A stretch of DNA of 64,000 nucleotides from Acanthosepion pharaonis (lineage: Eukaryota > Mollusca > Cephalopoda > Sepiida > Sepiidae). The position numbers were made by a program, and so were the translations under genes. The notes under the pieces are model-generated. The model saw only the letters and a program-made list of their open reading frames with translations. It was not told the DNA's origin and did not search any database. The stretch is taken from positions 573,501-637,500 of the forward strand of contig CAHIKZ030000955.1 in assembly GCA_903632075.3 (NCBI GenBank), given 5' to 3'. Shown here piece after piece: positions 1 to 11,321 of this stretch. Numbering within the stretch: position 1 is the stretch's first letter; each line of letters begins with the position of its first letter.

Positions 1-52
1 ATTTTTATACTCTGCAAGAACTTTGAAGAAAACTGTGAGTGTTTCTAACCAT

Positions 53-498
53 TGTCGGAGTTAGCTCCTCCTCAGCTCCTTAACACTTCACCAAGGGTCT
101 CTCTCTCCTGGCTATAAATACTGGGTGACCCTTTGCCTCTTCCTCCTTTTTCCTCAGTTGTTCAGCCTTACCACCTCGCAGATGTGAGCTCTGACAGATA
201 CAACGTTTCCTAAATTCTGGGAACACGCTAAGAACAATACACATACGTACGAACACTCACCACAACATAACACACACAAAAAACATAATATTCACCACAC
301 GCACTCCATGTAACTTGTAGTTGTAACCTTTAACTTCTTATTTAATACATATATTTGTTTACATATATTTATCGGTCTTGTTTGTTTTCTTTGGACTTAG
401 TTAAAGTCTAACTTTCTCATGTATTTGGACCAGCTAGCAGGAAATTCTAATCCACGTGTGTTCTACAATACATCACATCTTCACCCAACGGTCCTACA
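53..498 (+). mobile_element. Solo LTR with perfect 4-bp target duplication
   Basis: A 446-bp unit begins TGTCGGA and ends TCCTACA, so its termini are TG...CA and imperfectly inverted. It is flanked on both sides by CCAT (49-52 and 499-502), a 4-bp target-site duplication. A TATA box (TATAAATA) lies about 60 bp inside, as in an LTR U3/R promoter. No primer-binding site, polypurine tract or gag/pol follows, so this is the product of recombination between two LTRs. A 4-5 bp TSD fits Gypsy, Copia or BEL types; family unassigned. Confidence 0.72.
113..120 (+). promoter_or_regulatory. TATA box of the solo LTR
   Basis: TATAAATA stands in a GC-richer segment of the LTR, followed by a pyrimidine-rich stretch (about 135-160) that could hold the initiator. 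It may still promote transcription to the right. Confidence 0.5.
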
Positions 499-502
499 CC
501 AT

Positions 503-1335
503 TAACAAAATTCTACTCGCTTAATGAACCTTCAGGCACTCAGAGAAATATTTTGAGCAAGCCTTTTTGCTGTTATGAATATTTTCTCTTCCTTTAAAGG
601 ACATTTTCTTTTCCCTTTCTTTTACTCCTAATTGTCTTTATCCCTTTACCCTTTTTTGGTGGGGGGTATATGTAAATAAACACTTTCTTCTTTTATTGTC
701 ACACACCAAACAGGAGTTTTTCTTTATTTGTCCACACCTAAAAGAGAGAGTTTGTTCACTCTAATCTTGCTATTTTTACTCATGTTTTAAACCATTTTTT
801 AACCTCAACCCTTTAGTGCGGTAAAGCCAGGACAAATTTCCCAAACTCAGTTCAGCATTAAAATTTAAAAGTTCCTTAAATTTTTCATTTATTTATGAGG
901 TTGGGATTTTGTCCACCTTTAGGATAAGATGAAAAGGCTGAGATTTTGTCCTCTGTGTGCTAACCTTGTCCCATCACTTTTTTCCTGCGACTTTTTTTTT
1001 TTTTTTTTTTTTAAATAAAATGAAATCAAATATATTAAAGAAAAAGAAGCTGAAAAAAACTAATGAAATAATAAAAGACTATGGCAGATTCCTCCTTGGT
1101 GCACACTGCTAGTGGAACAGCCATGTTTACACTGTAACAGCAGCAAGAAAACTGACGTGATCAAGCTCAAACTTTAATCACATGACCAGAATAGTACCAA
1201 CAATAATCCTGCATGAGCAGAAGTCAGTGTGACAAATCTAAAGATATGTTATGGTGAAAGAGCAGATAAATTTTTACTTACCCACATCGAAAGAATCTCT
1301 TTTCCAAAGAAAAAAATTGACTTTTCTCTATTTGT
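503..1335. other. Non-coding AT-rich spacer
   Basis: No ORF, RNA gene or repeat termini recognised. A poly-T run lies near 990-1012. The sequence directly after the LTR target duplication does not resemble a retrotransposon interior. Confidence 0.5.
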
Positions 1336-1339
1336 AAGG

Positions 1340-1990
1340 TAGATACTTCTTGGCTGACATGAAGTGGAAAGACTATATTGAATCCATTACTAGGTTTGCT
1401 GCTAAGAAAGTTGGTTCACAATGTTGTGCTAGACAATTTTTCTCTACAGAATCTATCTTACATTCGTCCATGTTTCAAATATTGATGCCATATATGGTCT
1501 GAGGCTCTTAGAGATTCCTGATAAAATCCAAAGAAGAATCAGCAATATTATTGGTTTTGATTTGACATCTTGGCTCCAGTCACATTCCCATCACCATAAA
1601 GTTGCTTCCTTATGCTTTTTCTATAAATACTTTCATGGTAATTGTTTGGATGAGCTCTTTGCTATGGTACCAGAATTTATGAATTTAAGCACAGTACTAG
1701 ATTAACAACAATGTCTCATCAATTTCGAGTTGAGATGACTAGATGTAACTGTAAGTTCAATGCTAATAGTTTCTTTTCTTGCACTTCTTGTTTGTGAAAC
1801 ACTTCTGACTCCATTCTTTCCAGCCAAATATGATCTTTAAAAAGTTAAATGCAATGTCAATTGTTATCTACTTTCCTCCTGATTAATCTTCTATTGTTCT
1901 CGCTCCTTAATAATGTGTTGTGTTTTAGTGACTTTACTGCTTTGCTTGAGGTAAATTTGATAAATCATGAGAAATTACCTTGAATTTTTT
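1340..1990 (+). mobile_element. LINE 3' fragment, Jockey/CR1-type RT, decayed
   Basis: Conceptual translation in shifting frames gives the C-terminal end of a non-LTR reverse transcriptase: a segment like DMKWKDYIESITRFAAKKVGS, then the region equivalent to LDKIQRRICNVIGPDLAS and FYKYFHGNC seen in better copies at 26.1, 43.3 and 63.2 kb. The reading is broken by many stops. The 3' end near 1960 carries the family's GCTTGAGGT motif before an A/T tail. It is a 5'-truncated, dead copy. Confidence 0.7.
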
Positions 1991-2249
1991 TTTAAAAGTA
2001 GTGCAGCCCAACTTATGAACTATATCTCATACGACCCCCCACTGTTTGAAAAAAAGTTGCCTATGCCAGGTTTAGACCATTCCAAAAAGTATTTCGACTT
2101 CAGTGAGTGAATTATAGTCAGTAGGAAAGATTTTGCTTAGGACTGCATTATAGCAGTGATGTTTTGATGCAATTCATAATCACAATAGACAAATTTGCTG
2201 CAGACTGCCAACAGAAAAAGCAGAAGATTTTAAAATAAAACTCAATTGT

Positions 2250-2490
2250 CTTTTAGAGTTTGTTAAGATCTGAGTTTGAATTTCAGTTTGTTGCTTTAAC
2301 TTACGCACAAATACCATTGGGAAATCCCTTTCATCCCAGCTATGGGTTAAATAGTAGGACTTGTGTCTGGAAAAATCAGTTATCTCCCAAAATTGTTAAT
2401 TCACTTCACTTGCAAGAGAAAAAAAAAATCTTCACAATGTAAAAATATTTCAGCTATAAATAACCAACAAAGGGTTGATACACCATAAAA
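2250..2490 (+). mobile_element. SINE fragment (body and tail of the 5S/tRNA SINE family)
   Basis: Contains a degenerate box B (GAGTTTGAATTTCAG), the family body CCCAGCTATGGGTTAAATAG, and the tail motif AACAAAGGGTTGATA. The same order occurs at 47.3 kb (plus) and, inverted, at 42.6 and 43.9 kb. The 5' head is missing. Confidence 0.65.
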
Positions 2491-2539
2491 AAGAACAATC
2501 AATTATAGAGCTTGTCAGCTTCCTGCAAATTAATGATGA

Positions 2540-2990
2540 ATTATGACTAGTGGGACCAGTAGAAATTCCATAGAATGTTTTATAGTAGGTTTGGTTTACA
2601 GCATATCAACCTCAATAGGTTATTTAATGCTGACAAAATTTTTATTTCTGGTAATATTTTTTCTTCAAAAATTTTTTCAAAAATGCATTGGTAATAAATA
2701 TTTTTTACAAAGTATTTCTGGTATTAAAACCTATTTTTACACTTACATATTGTTTTGACCCCAGTTTGGGGGCTAACTATTTACCCATAGTTGGGAGCCT
2801 AACAGGTGCTACCACCCTGGGTCAGGGTGGACCTGGGAATATCAGCAATTAAGAGGTGGTTCCACGCTCCTCAAAACCTCCTGATCAGAGTTCTTGCTGT
2901 TGGATGTAGTTTATCATCTTACCCAGGATGCAGATGTAGCTTAATTTCTTACCCAGGACTGGTTTATAATAGGAGGCTGAAAGATCCCCT
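2540..2990 (+). repeat. Dispersed repeat R2, copy 1
   Basis: About 320 bp (2580-2860) is repeated at 17.0-17.26 kb inverted, and partly at 25.8-25.95 kb. Shared landmarks in order are CAGCATATCAACCTCAATAGG, TTAAAACCTATTTTTACACT, CCAGTTTGGG and GGTGCTACCACC. Two short ORFs across it are not conserved between copies, so it is treated as non-coding. Termini and class are unknown. Confidence 0.6.
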
Positions 2991-3099
2991 ATGATGCCTT
3001 TATTACAGGATGTGATGGGTAAATTGTTGTCATTTTATATTTTTAATTTCACAAGTGCACACTGTTTTTGCTTTTGCTAACTGCATATTATAGTAAGGT

Positions 3100-3490
3100 C
3101 AGTTGGGCATCATCTGTAAGAAAAAGAGCACCATGATGCAATTTACACTGCCAGAAGTTTGGAAATGGCATGCTGTACTGCTTGGCATTCTCGCTGGAAG
3201 CTCCAATATAAATATTTCAGAATGTTTGGGTGTCAATCTGAGGACAGTGCAGAGGATTTGGAAAGAGTTGGATGAGTCTAATGGTGATTACGAAGGTACA
3301 GCAACTCAGAAAACTCACTCTGCTCATTCTGAGAAGAACTCTCAAATTTGCTGGTGAGATCCAGGCCATGATTGACAACCATCTTGTCAAGTCAATCAGG
3401 TCTAGAGCCAAGGAGGTAGTGCTGCCCTAGGTCAAGAGGGTGGCTGCTGGAAGACCCTATGTTTGGCAACAGAACTCTACACCATTAACT
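3100..3490 (+). mobile_element. Internally deleted Tc1/mariner-like transposase fragment
   Basis: The ORF from about 3100 to 3357 reads like the N-terminal helix-turn-helix of an IS630/Tc1/mariner-superfamily transposase: LLGILAGSSN, then a helix motif around LRTVQRIWKELDESNGD. After a frame change the text continues MIDNHLVKSIRSRAKEVV and jumps to VKRVAAGRPYVWQQ, which in this group sits just before the second catalytic Asp. The linker and first catalytic motif are absent. No clear TIR was found. This is a dead fragment with a large internal deletion. Confidence 0.55.
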
Positions 3491-4190
3491 ACTAAAACTT
3501 CACAAATTGTATATGGACAAGAAACATTATTACTAAATCACTGCCATCAAATAAAACCGTCATTTACTTCAAAGGGAAATGGTACTGAACAATTTATCTA
3601 TATTGTGATATAATATGTTATAGACTGCAATAGTTTTAATGCAATTTTCAATAAACAATGTAAATTTAAAACATTTTGTCTTCTAATTTGTGCCCAACAA
3701 TGTTATGGTGTTATATACACATATTTATCTATTTTTTGCTTTTATTAATTATGACCTAACAAATGGTGTAAAATCTTATTCATTGATTAGCCTCTGTCGT
3801 AATCTTTTACAATTTTGACACTGTTTTCACTTATCAAATACAGTAAAAAATTGCATATTTTGCTTGTGTTGATTCATTAATTAGAATTCTGGTTTGAATA
3901 TATTTTCCATTCAATGTATCTAACAAAAAATATCAATTTTATTTAGATTTATTCTTGAAATAGTAAGACTTTGAAGTCAATTTGTAAACAAAAATTTGCA
4001 GAAATTAGGTATTTCTGTACATTTTTTGGATGATTTTTAAACCTAAATTGGTAAAAGCTATGAATCTAATTTTTGCTTTTAGTATTTATCGCAGCTTTTG
4101 CATTGAGTGCATGTTGATTTTTTAAAAAAGTGAAAAATCAATCTGAATGTGTGTATGAAAATAGATCAGGGTTATTCAAATTCATGACTG
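3491..4190. other. Non-coding AT-rich spacer
   Basis: Nothing recognised between the Tc1-like fragment and the mariner. Very AT-rich with short A and T runs. Confidence 0.5.
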
Positions 4191-4197
4191 AATACAA

Positions 4198-5420
4198 GGT
4201 AGTATCAAAAAGCTTTTGGAGTAGTTCTGCAGTGTACTAACATGATGGTGACATATGATTGCACATAGAGTGAGAGCTAGCAGTGACCTTCATGTGCCAA
4301 TGTGTTGAGTGAAATTTGTATGTTCACTTTGCAAGTTGTGAAATTTGTGATCACATGTATGCTGCCTGAACAGGAAGTTGGAACAAAGAACCAACATGAA
4401 ATTTTGCGTTCAACTTGGGAAGTTTGTTACAGAGACATTGAGCATGCTTCAGCAAGCTTATACCAATGAGGCAACGGGTCATGCACAATGTTTTGAGTGG
4501 CATAGGTGTTTTAAAAGCAGAAGAATGTTCCTGAAAAATAACAAGCAATCTGGAAAATCTACCATGAATATAACCCTCAGAAATATAGAGAAAATTAATC
4601 AGCTTGTGCATGGAGATCATCAGAGGTCGATCAATGATATTACTCATGTTGTTGGTCTGTCACATGAGTCTGTGCAGGCAATCTTAACATTTGAATTAAA
4701 CATGTTGCTCTCAATTTTGCCCCCGGCTTGCTGACCACAAAGCAGAAAGAACATCATGTTAAAATCTGTCAAGATCTCTGTCAGCATGCCGTAGATGAGC
4801 CATCCTTCATGTTGAAGATCATATCTGGTTATGAGAGTTGGGTCTACAAGTATGGCACTGAGATGAAGCAGCAGTCGACACAGTAGAAGAGCCCTTCATC
4901 TCCATGACTGAAGACAGAGATGCAGCTCATCATTTTTTTACCATCTGCAATATTGTTTATCAAGAATTCATCCCCCATGGTCAGACCATCAATTGAGAGT
5001 TCTACTGCAACATTTTGAGGTGTTTGTGGGTAGACGTCCAGCAAAAGCAACCAGATCTGTGGAGTGTGAAAAACCTAATTCTTCATGACAATAATTACCG
5101 TTACCAAGCTCTCCTCACTCGTGAGTTTTTAACCAAAAAGATTTTATCACTTCCACACCCGTCTTATGCACCAGATTTAGCACATGTGGACTTCTCTTTT
5201 CCAAGCTGAAAATGCATCCAGGGTGAATCACAGAAGGTCTTCAACTTGCTTACAGAAAACAAGTTCCAGTCCGGATTCCAAAAATGGCAGGAATGCTGGG
5301 ACTGGTGTGTTACTGTGCAAGGTGACTGTTTCAAAGGAGATAATGTTAAAACTTAGATAAATATATTAATATTTTTTATATATAACTCATTCAGGAACTT
5401 TCTGATATCACCACAGATTA
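4198..5420 (+). mobile_element. Mariner transposon, near full length, inactive
   Basis: A 1.2-kb unit has imperfect inverted ends: left ATCAAAAAGCTTTTGGAGTAG (from about 4205), right the complement of CTCATTCAGGAACTTTCTGATA (near 5390-5415). Length and the internal transposase fit a mariner-family element. TA dinucleotides occur at both edges, but the exact target site is blurred by mutation. Confidence 0.72.
4351..5345 (+). pseudogene. Mariner transposase pseudogene
   Basis: The first ORF (4378-4734) matches a mariner N-terminal DNA-binding half: EQRTNMKFCVQLGK at the start, FEWHRCFK, then INQLVHGDHQRSI and GLSHESVQAIL. Reading continues in other frames with CQDLCQ, ISGYESWVYKYG, LHDNNYRYQALLTREFL and YAPDLAHVDF. 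In mariners (DD34D) the first catalytic Asp is in GDESWVYGYD. Here that Asp codon is Tyr (TAT), so the enzyme would be dead even without the frameshifts and stops at 4732, 4885 and later. The second (HDN) and third (VDF) Asp positions are kept. No intact transposase is encoded. Confidence 0.75.
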
Positions 5421-5429
5421 GTATATATA

Positions 5430-5945
5430 GATATATTGTTTTATTAATTTACATATTTCCTGCATTTGTTTTGCATATTTATCTTTGGGAGTTCTAAGAT
5501 TTTGTGTTTGGAATAAAGTTTAGGTTATGGGATATTATTTAGTTGTTTTGGGCATGATGTAGATATAGGAGGCATAGTAACAATTTGTTTTTGCATCTTT
5601 CTTTAGAACTTAGCTCTGATCTTTAGCTTTTTTTTTTTTAGGAGTTTGCCATGTTCTGTAAAGGTAAAATAACTTTGTTTCCCTTTTGGATATGACAGTA
5701 ATGCAATAAACAAATAGAAATCAAAATGTCCCAACAAGAGAATGTATTAAGTAGGTAAGTGAGCCTTGCTTTATTGCTATGTTTTTTTTTTTTATGACCT
5801 AATTGCTAGGGCACATTTTGACTAAAGGACTGGCTTCTCTGATGGAAAAAATGGGATACAGGTTCAGTTACTGTCAGAAAGCATAGTTTTCTTTAGTTAG
5901 GACTCTCTCTGGGTCAGTTGATATTAATTTCCCCCGTTTAAAATA
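5430..5945. other. Non-coding spacer
   Basis: No gene or RNA recognised. T-rich runs near 5630 and 5790. Confidence 0.5.
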
Positions 5946-7500
5946 ACAAGGATGTCAACTCAAACACATCATCATCAGAGCTATTTCAATCAAGCTGTTT
6001 CAACTTGAAAACACATTGTAAACAGATTTCTCATCTTTAGTATAGCTGCTCATTTCCAAGTATACTCCAACTCATTTTTATTTCTTCAAAACTCACAGAG
6101 CCCACCTGTGGTATATACTGCTAATACACTGTGGACCTTAATTAGAGATTAGCATTTTAGTGCCATTTTCAGGTGAAAAACACACTGAATTATAAATTCC
6201 TGCAAAAATTAAATAATTATTGGATTTTTTTGAAATTTTCAGAACTTTACAAATGAATGAAATTATTTTTGAAATTTTTTTTTTATATATAAAATCTTGG
6301 CAAATTTTTATTTTTTTTTTTTCACATATATTATCCACCACCTACTTAATTTCATGAAATTTCAAAAAATTAAATTGAAATCTCAAAATTTGTTTTATTA
6401 GTTAAAAGCAGGACTACTCAGAGAATTTAAATTATCAGTTTTTTGTTTGTAAAACAGTGTACCCAGTTACTGAAAATCTGTTCTGAATTGTAAAATAAAA
6501 ATGCAATAAAACTATCACTTTATTTAATTAGAAAAGCTTTTGCTTTTAAAAATAAGATTTATTATAAGGACACTATTGTCTTAAGAAAAAAATTTTTTTC
6601 GATGAATAATGAATTTTTGCAAGAATTATTTTCATTTTTAAAAATAATAATTTATAATATTATAAATCTTTTAAAATTCTGTATTACTCCAGTCTAGTTA
6701 GGTGATATTGGTATTTAGTGAAAATTATATTTACAAATCAAAAATTGAAAAGCTCTATAAAAGTTGTTTAAACCAAATATTTAAAAAAAATCTTTTTATG
6801 TATATAAAATATTTTGTAACTTGCCCCTGTTTGAGAGTATGTTCAACCATAAATAACATAATCAGAAAATAAGAGTTATGACTATAATATATTTAAATTC
6901 AGCATTTCTAAAATTAGATTAAGAAGAATATTTTCCAATAGTTTTTAGATTACTGAGTACCTAAAAATTATATATATAAAAAAGGCACTTATGCATTTTC
7001 TTAAATTAAGTTTTAACAGATAAAGTCTCCATAGAACAACAGTAAAAGTGTTGACAGATTTTATCATCACTTGATAAGGGATCTACCAGTGACAAGTGAT
7101 GGTGATAAGCACCTAATCACTGCTACAGTTTGTTTTAAACATCCAATTCTGTTATTTTAAACTTAAAGTAAATAATATTTTTTCAAATCAGATTAATTAT
7201 GCTTTAAGTCAGCTAATATTCTTTAAATAAAGCTTCAGAAAAGTATGTTTTATTTTTGAAACAAAGAATTAACTTTTGTTTACAAATGTCAAAAATGGCT
7301 GATTTTGTGAAAACAACCAAAAAGTTGAGATTCAAATCAATATAATTTCTACTTTAAATACACCAGAGTATTTCGCTTACTAATAGTAAATTTAATCATT
7401 TAGTTTTCAATTGAAGTTGAAAAGAAAGCTTCAAGAATGCTTTTTAATTTTTAGAAATTTATTTTAAACCTTAGGTCCTCCACTAAATTTTCAATACCTA
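5946..7500 (+). repeat. AT-rich dispersed repeat R1, decayed copy
   Basis: Several blocks recur elsewhere: about 6190-6640 matches 55.05-55.42 kb and, inverted, 30.2-30.6 and 56.65-56.85 kb (landmark TTTAATTAGAAAAGCTTTTG and GACACTATTGTCTTAAGAAAAAA). About 7180-7490 matches 19.38-19.6 kb and 57.5-57.66 kb (landmark TTTACAAATGTC, CACCAGAGTATTT). These blocks belong to the family with GGTACC termini described at 17.4 and 31.2 kb. No convincing terminal repeats remain here and no protein is encoded. Confidence 0.5.
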
Positions 7501-8139
7501 ACTAAAATGATTGATATCTTTCTAATTTAGAATATTATTCTACTTGTTTGTATGCCTATGAGTTCTGCTTTTGACTGATAACTTGTTTGAGAACTAAGAT
7601 GTAATTAAATTTAATTTAATTAAATGTATCCTATGATAACTGAAACTTCTAACCTAGAGATAAGCAGGGAAATCAAGTATCCATAAAGCCAATATCCAAT
7701 TGCTTGAATATAGACCAAATGTAACTTTGAAAAATTTTTTCATTTTAACTTTGCAATAGGTTTGCTGACTGCCTGATTTACCCTCCAACCTGACCGTTTG
7801 AACAGAGTAGAGGTATATCCCTTCTTTCCAGTTTAGGACTGGGTTTCTTGTTCCTTCTAAAGCCTTTTCATTATGTCACCCTCTAACTTGAGTAGCTCTT
7901 GTGCTTTTAGAGGGTGAATATCATTGTAAAAAGAAAATAATTTGCACCAGTCACTTATACATTTTTACAACTAATATTGATACATTAAACTCATTTAAAG
8001 CATAAAAAACTACTTTTTTAAATTTTTGCAAAGAGGAATTATTATTATACATTGAATTATTTGGATTAGTATCCTGCTCTTAGTTGTTATATTGATAATG
8101 ATTTTTTTTGTTGTTGTATCCTCAGACTTTCTTTAGCTG
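7501..8139. other. Non-coding AT-rich spacer
   Basis: Nothing recognised; no ORF with recognisable similarity. Confidence 0.5.
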
Positions 8140-8827
8140 CTTGTCATCATACGTATTATAAAATCCAGGTTGTGCGTGTGTGTGTCTCTGTACGTTTATA
8201 TATTGGATCGGATTTCCTACATTTTTCAACCGATTTCAACAAAACTTTACAGGACTACGTAAAATTACCTTGCGGTGGTTCTGACAGCGCCAAAACTTGG
8301 AAAAACACAATTGTTTTTGTATGAAATCAATTTGAAAACATGATTAAGAGGCATCGCTGGGAGAATGAAAGGGGGACAACTCATAATGAGTTATACTTAT
8401 TATAAAACCCAGGTTGTTTGTGTATGTGTGTGTGTGTTCGTTTATATATAGGATTGGATTTCCTACATTTTTCAACCAATTTCAACAAAACTTCACTTTT
8501 TTTTGGCAGGTAGTGTTTCTTATTGTCTTGCACACTTTTTTCTTTATTTTTACATTCAGAATGATTTAAAAATTCCATTTACAAGACAATTGTTTATAAT
8601 AAAATTCTATTCAATCGGTAGACTCATAACAATTGAAAACAATGTTTTTCTTTGAGTTTGACCAATTTGTAAAAAAAAAACAAAAAAAAAAAACTAATTA
8701 AGACATGCGTATCTGTCAACCTTAAACAATAATCTTTGTCAATTTTATTTTTCAGTCTTTATGATGGTCGATACTTGATCTATCTCTTACTGTTACATCC
8801 CCAGGCAACGCCGGGCTCTACTGCTAG
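8140..8827 (+). mobile_element. Helitron-like non-autonomous element(s)
   Basis: The right end has GGCAACGCCGGGCTCTACTG then CTAG|T: a short GC hairpin just before CTRR, as in Helitron 3' ends. The left part holds two tandem starts (about 8148 and 8395) sharing TATTATAAAAYCCAGGTTGT, a GT-rich stretch and GGATTTCCTACATTTTTCAACC, so two copies or an internal duplication lie nose to tail. No Rep/helicase ORF is present. The right end is better supported than the left. Confidence 0.5.
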
Positions 8828-8861
8828 TAGTTGATAAGCTTCTGTGAATTTGTAAATGAAC

Positions 8862-8862
<1 letters not shown>

Positions 8863-8892
<30 letters not shown>
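8863..8892. repeat. (AT)n microsatellite
   Basis: About 15 uninterrupted AT units just right of the Helitron-like end. Confidence 0.95.
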
Positions 8893-8895
<3 letters not shown>

Positions 8896-8924
8896 ATCCA
8901 CATACAGGCATATTTCACTGTGTC

Positions 8925-9035
8925 ACATCTCATCAGTGTGGTTAGAGATCTGATTGCTTCAAGCTGGGATCAAAACCTGACCAATTTGGCACCAGTGAGA
9001 GTTTCGACCCTGAGCTATCAGCACACAGCAGAGGG
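8925..9035 (-). mobile_element. tRNA-derived SINE head
   Basis: On the minus strand TAGCTCAGGGTCGAAAC resembles a Pol III box A and GGTTTTGATCCC a box B, about 50 nt apart as in a tRNA. Acceptor-stem pairing is not convincing, so it is read as a SINE head rather than a tRNA gene. Confidence 0.42.
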
Positions 9036-9261
9036 ACAGGGAAATTCTAGCGTATTATTATATATGAAGTCAATAAGCAAATTATTTTCATCTAGTCATT
9101 TTAAAGAAAATTCATAAAAATGCAAACATCAATGTTATTTCTGTAAATGCGATTAGGTGAAAATAATATTTTACATATATCACATGGCAAAAAAAAAAAA
9201 ATCAATGTCATTACAAATACAAAAACTATTATTTAAGAACCGAATCCTTTCTTTAATCTAT

Positions 9262-9448
9262 ATATTTCACAAGCATGAGTTTTCAAGTGTATTTTAAACT
9301 GAAACTATTGGTCAGTTTATATCCACAAGTTCCACAGTATTTTTTGCGAGTTATTTACCTAATCTTTTTCCTTTGAGGTCATCATGAAAATTCAGCTTCA
9401 TTCAGTTGACCATATTAAGAATAGAATACTTTTTCAAATCAGAAACAT
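9262..9448 (-). pseudogene. Orphan ZNF N-terminal exon (copy A)
   Basis: On the minus strand a splice acceptor (pyrimidine tract ending in TTTTTTGCAG, plus-strand 9449-9452) is followed by the leader shared with the 59-kb gene: GAATGAAGCTGAATTTTC, then GACCTCAAAG. Next comes coding for a degenerate first finger, YCGTCGYKLTNSF, and a stop in place of the RHLKIH helix. The finger array expected next is missing; unrelated sequence begins at about 9261. It is therefore a headless duplicate of the exon at 13.87-14.06 kb. Confidence 0.65.
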
Positions 9449-9539
9449 CTGCAAAAAATATACATATAAAATCAAATATCATAAAAATAAAAATGGTTTA
9501 TATCAATAGACTTGATGAAAAGATCTAGGATATTTATTG

Positions 9540-9800
9540 GTGTTTAAAATGCTTTGTGGACTAAGGTATTGGTTGATGAATTTAGTGACATAGTAATTGT
9601 GAGTTCAAACACTGGGTTAGGTATTGCAGATTCAGTGGAAACACAATGAACAACCAAGCAGCACTAAATAAAAACTAGATGAGGTATCCTTAGATATGCT
9701 TAGTGAAATGAGAACAGTCTACCCTCATCAATTAAATATAGGGTTGAGTTCAAAGTTCCATGAATGTTATTGGGATTGATAAGGATCTGATTAAAGTAAA
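9540..9800 (+). mobile_element. SINE-gamma copy within duplication A
   Basis: Box B-like GTGAGTTCAAACAC and the body AAGCAGCACTAAATAAAAACTAGATGAGG recur at 14.15-14.4 kb (by duplication) and divergently at 12.0-12.24 kb (independent insertion). This supports a tRNA-derived SINE family; ends not defined. Confidence 0.5.
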
Positions 9801-11321
9801 AGGAGACAAATGACAAAATTAGAGAACAATAAATTTTTATTTGAATAGATATTTTTTAATTTTAAATGTCTACTATAATTAAAATTATTTGAATTAGCAA
9901 TATCTATAAAAAATTCATGGTTTTGCTATTTGAATTTTCTGATGAATCTTAATTCTTAAGTTGATGACATAATTGGGAGTTCTTTGACTTTAAAATACTG
10001 ATGGAAATTCCGCTATTGTATCATCAAATATTTGAGCTTAACAACTTTAACAAAATATTACAATAACAATCATAAGAATGTAGGTCATTATTTAAAGGTG
10101 TAAAAGTGTACAAATGAAAAGATTAAAAATTAACAAGGTTTTCCACTTCACTGAAGCAGACATTAAATGCATGAAAGCATTATTGACTACTCTATCTTCT
10201 TGTTGTTTTCCTCCTTATATATGCTTTGTTTTTCTCAGTAATACCAAGCAGCATGTCTAATAAATATTTTTTCTTTTGTCTTATATCACATTAAAAATGG
10301 AATAGTCCATTATTTATCTGAGTTAATGGCAGACCGTAATGCACATGCTCGCTTAATAACTTACCAACAGAGAAACAAGCATAATTATAATATGGTTTAT
10401 GAAGCAGTGCCTACTGCAGAACCTGACTTAGTTGACTACTGAATTAAAATATTATGAGGCAAGTACAGTCCTTGGGAAAAATAGCTATTTTATTTTTTAA
10501 ATTAATTTCAGAGACAAAAATTTGCAATGACTCATATTTAATTATTACAGATTTTACACTAATATGGCATCAACAGGTTAAATCATATAATGAGATAAAT
10601 TTGGTAGTATGTAAAAAAAAAAATAAATAAAAAATAACTTATGCATGCAAAAGTATTTTTAAATAACTACATGATTTTCTTACAATTAAAATCAAAATTA
10701 AAACTTTGGAGAAGATATTTAAGTTATTGCAATAGAGTTTTAAAATTTGTAATCTTAGCATTAGTGGACCTATTTAACCTAATTGGTCTGCCAGTCAAAA
10801 ACAGTGAAAAATTTGGTGGGGGGGAGATTTTGTAGATTAGCATTCATTAGAACTTTGTCAAGCTACAACATTTATCAGAATTGAAAGATATTGAGTTATT
10901 ATTTTACACTGTCAAATCAATCCCAGACTTCATAAAGAATCATCTGGACTTGGTTTTTGTTTACACATACCAAACTTGAAACTGTTCTTATATCTTTGGT
11001 AAATTAATACTACTGTAGATGTCCTCTTTCCACCCTATTCATAATATTGATTTGAGACTGTATTTATAATATGAACAGAATACCCTCTTCTAAAACAAAA
11101 AAAAAATCAATATTTTTCAATTCTGACAAATTTTGTAGGTAGATGAATGCTCATCAATGAAAAGTGTTTAAAAAATTATGTGCCTCCAAAGTTATGCACA
11201 TATTTGACATGTTAAAAAAAAAAAACAAAAAAAAAAAAACAGTTTTCAAAACTTTATCAACAATTGGAGAATTATCAGATTATATTGTAATTTTCAGCAT
11301 TTATTCATTAATGAATGAACT

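Noticed and set aside
10641..10835. ORF repeated almost identically at 15143-15388
   Set aside because: Its conservation is explained by the recent segmental duplication. The frames diverge at a G-run length difference at the end, and the peptide has no recognisable domain.
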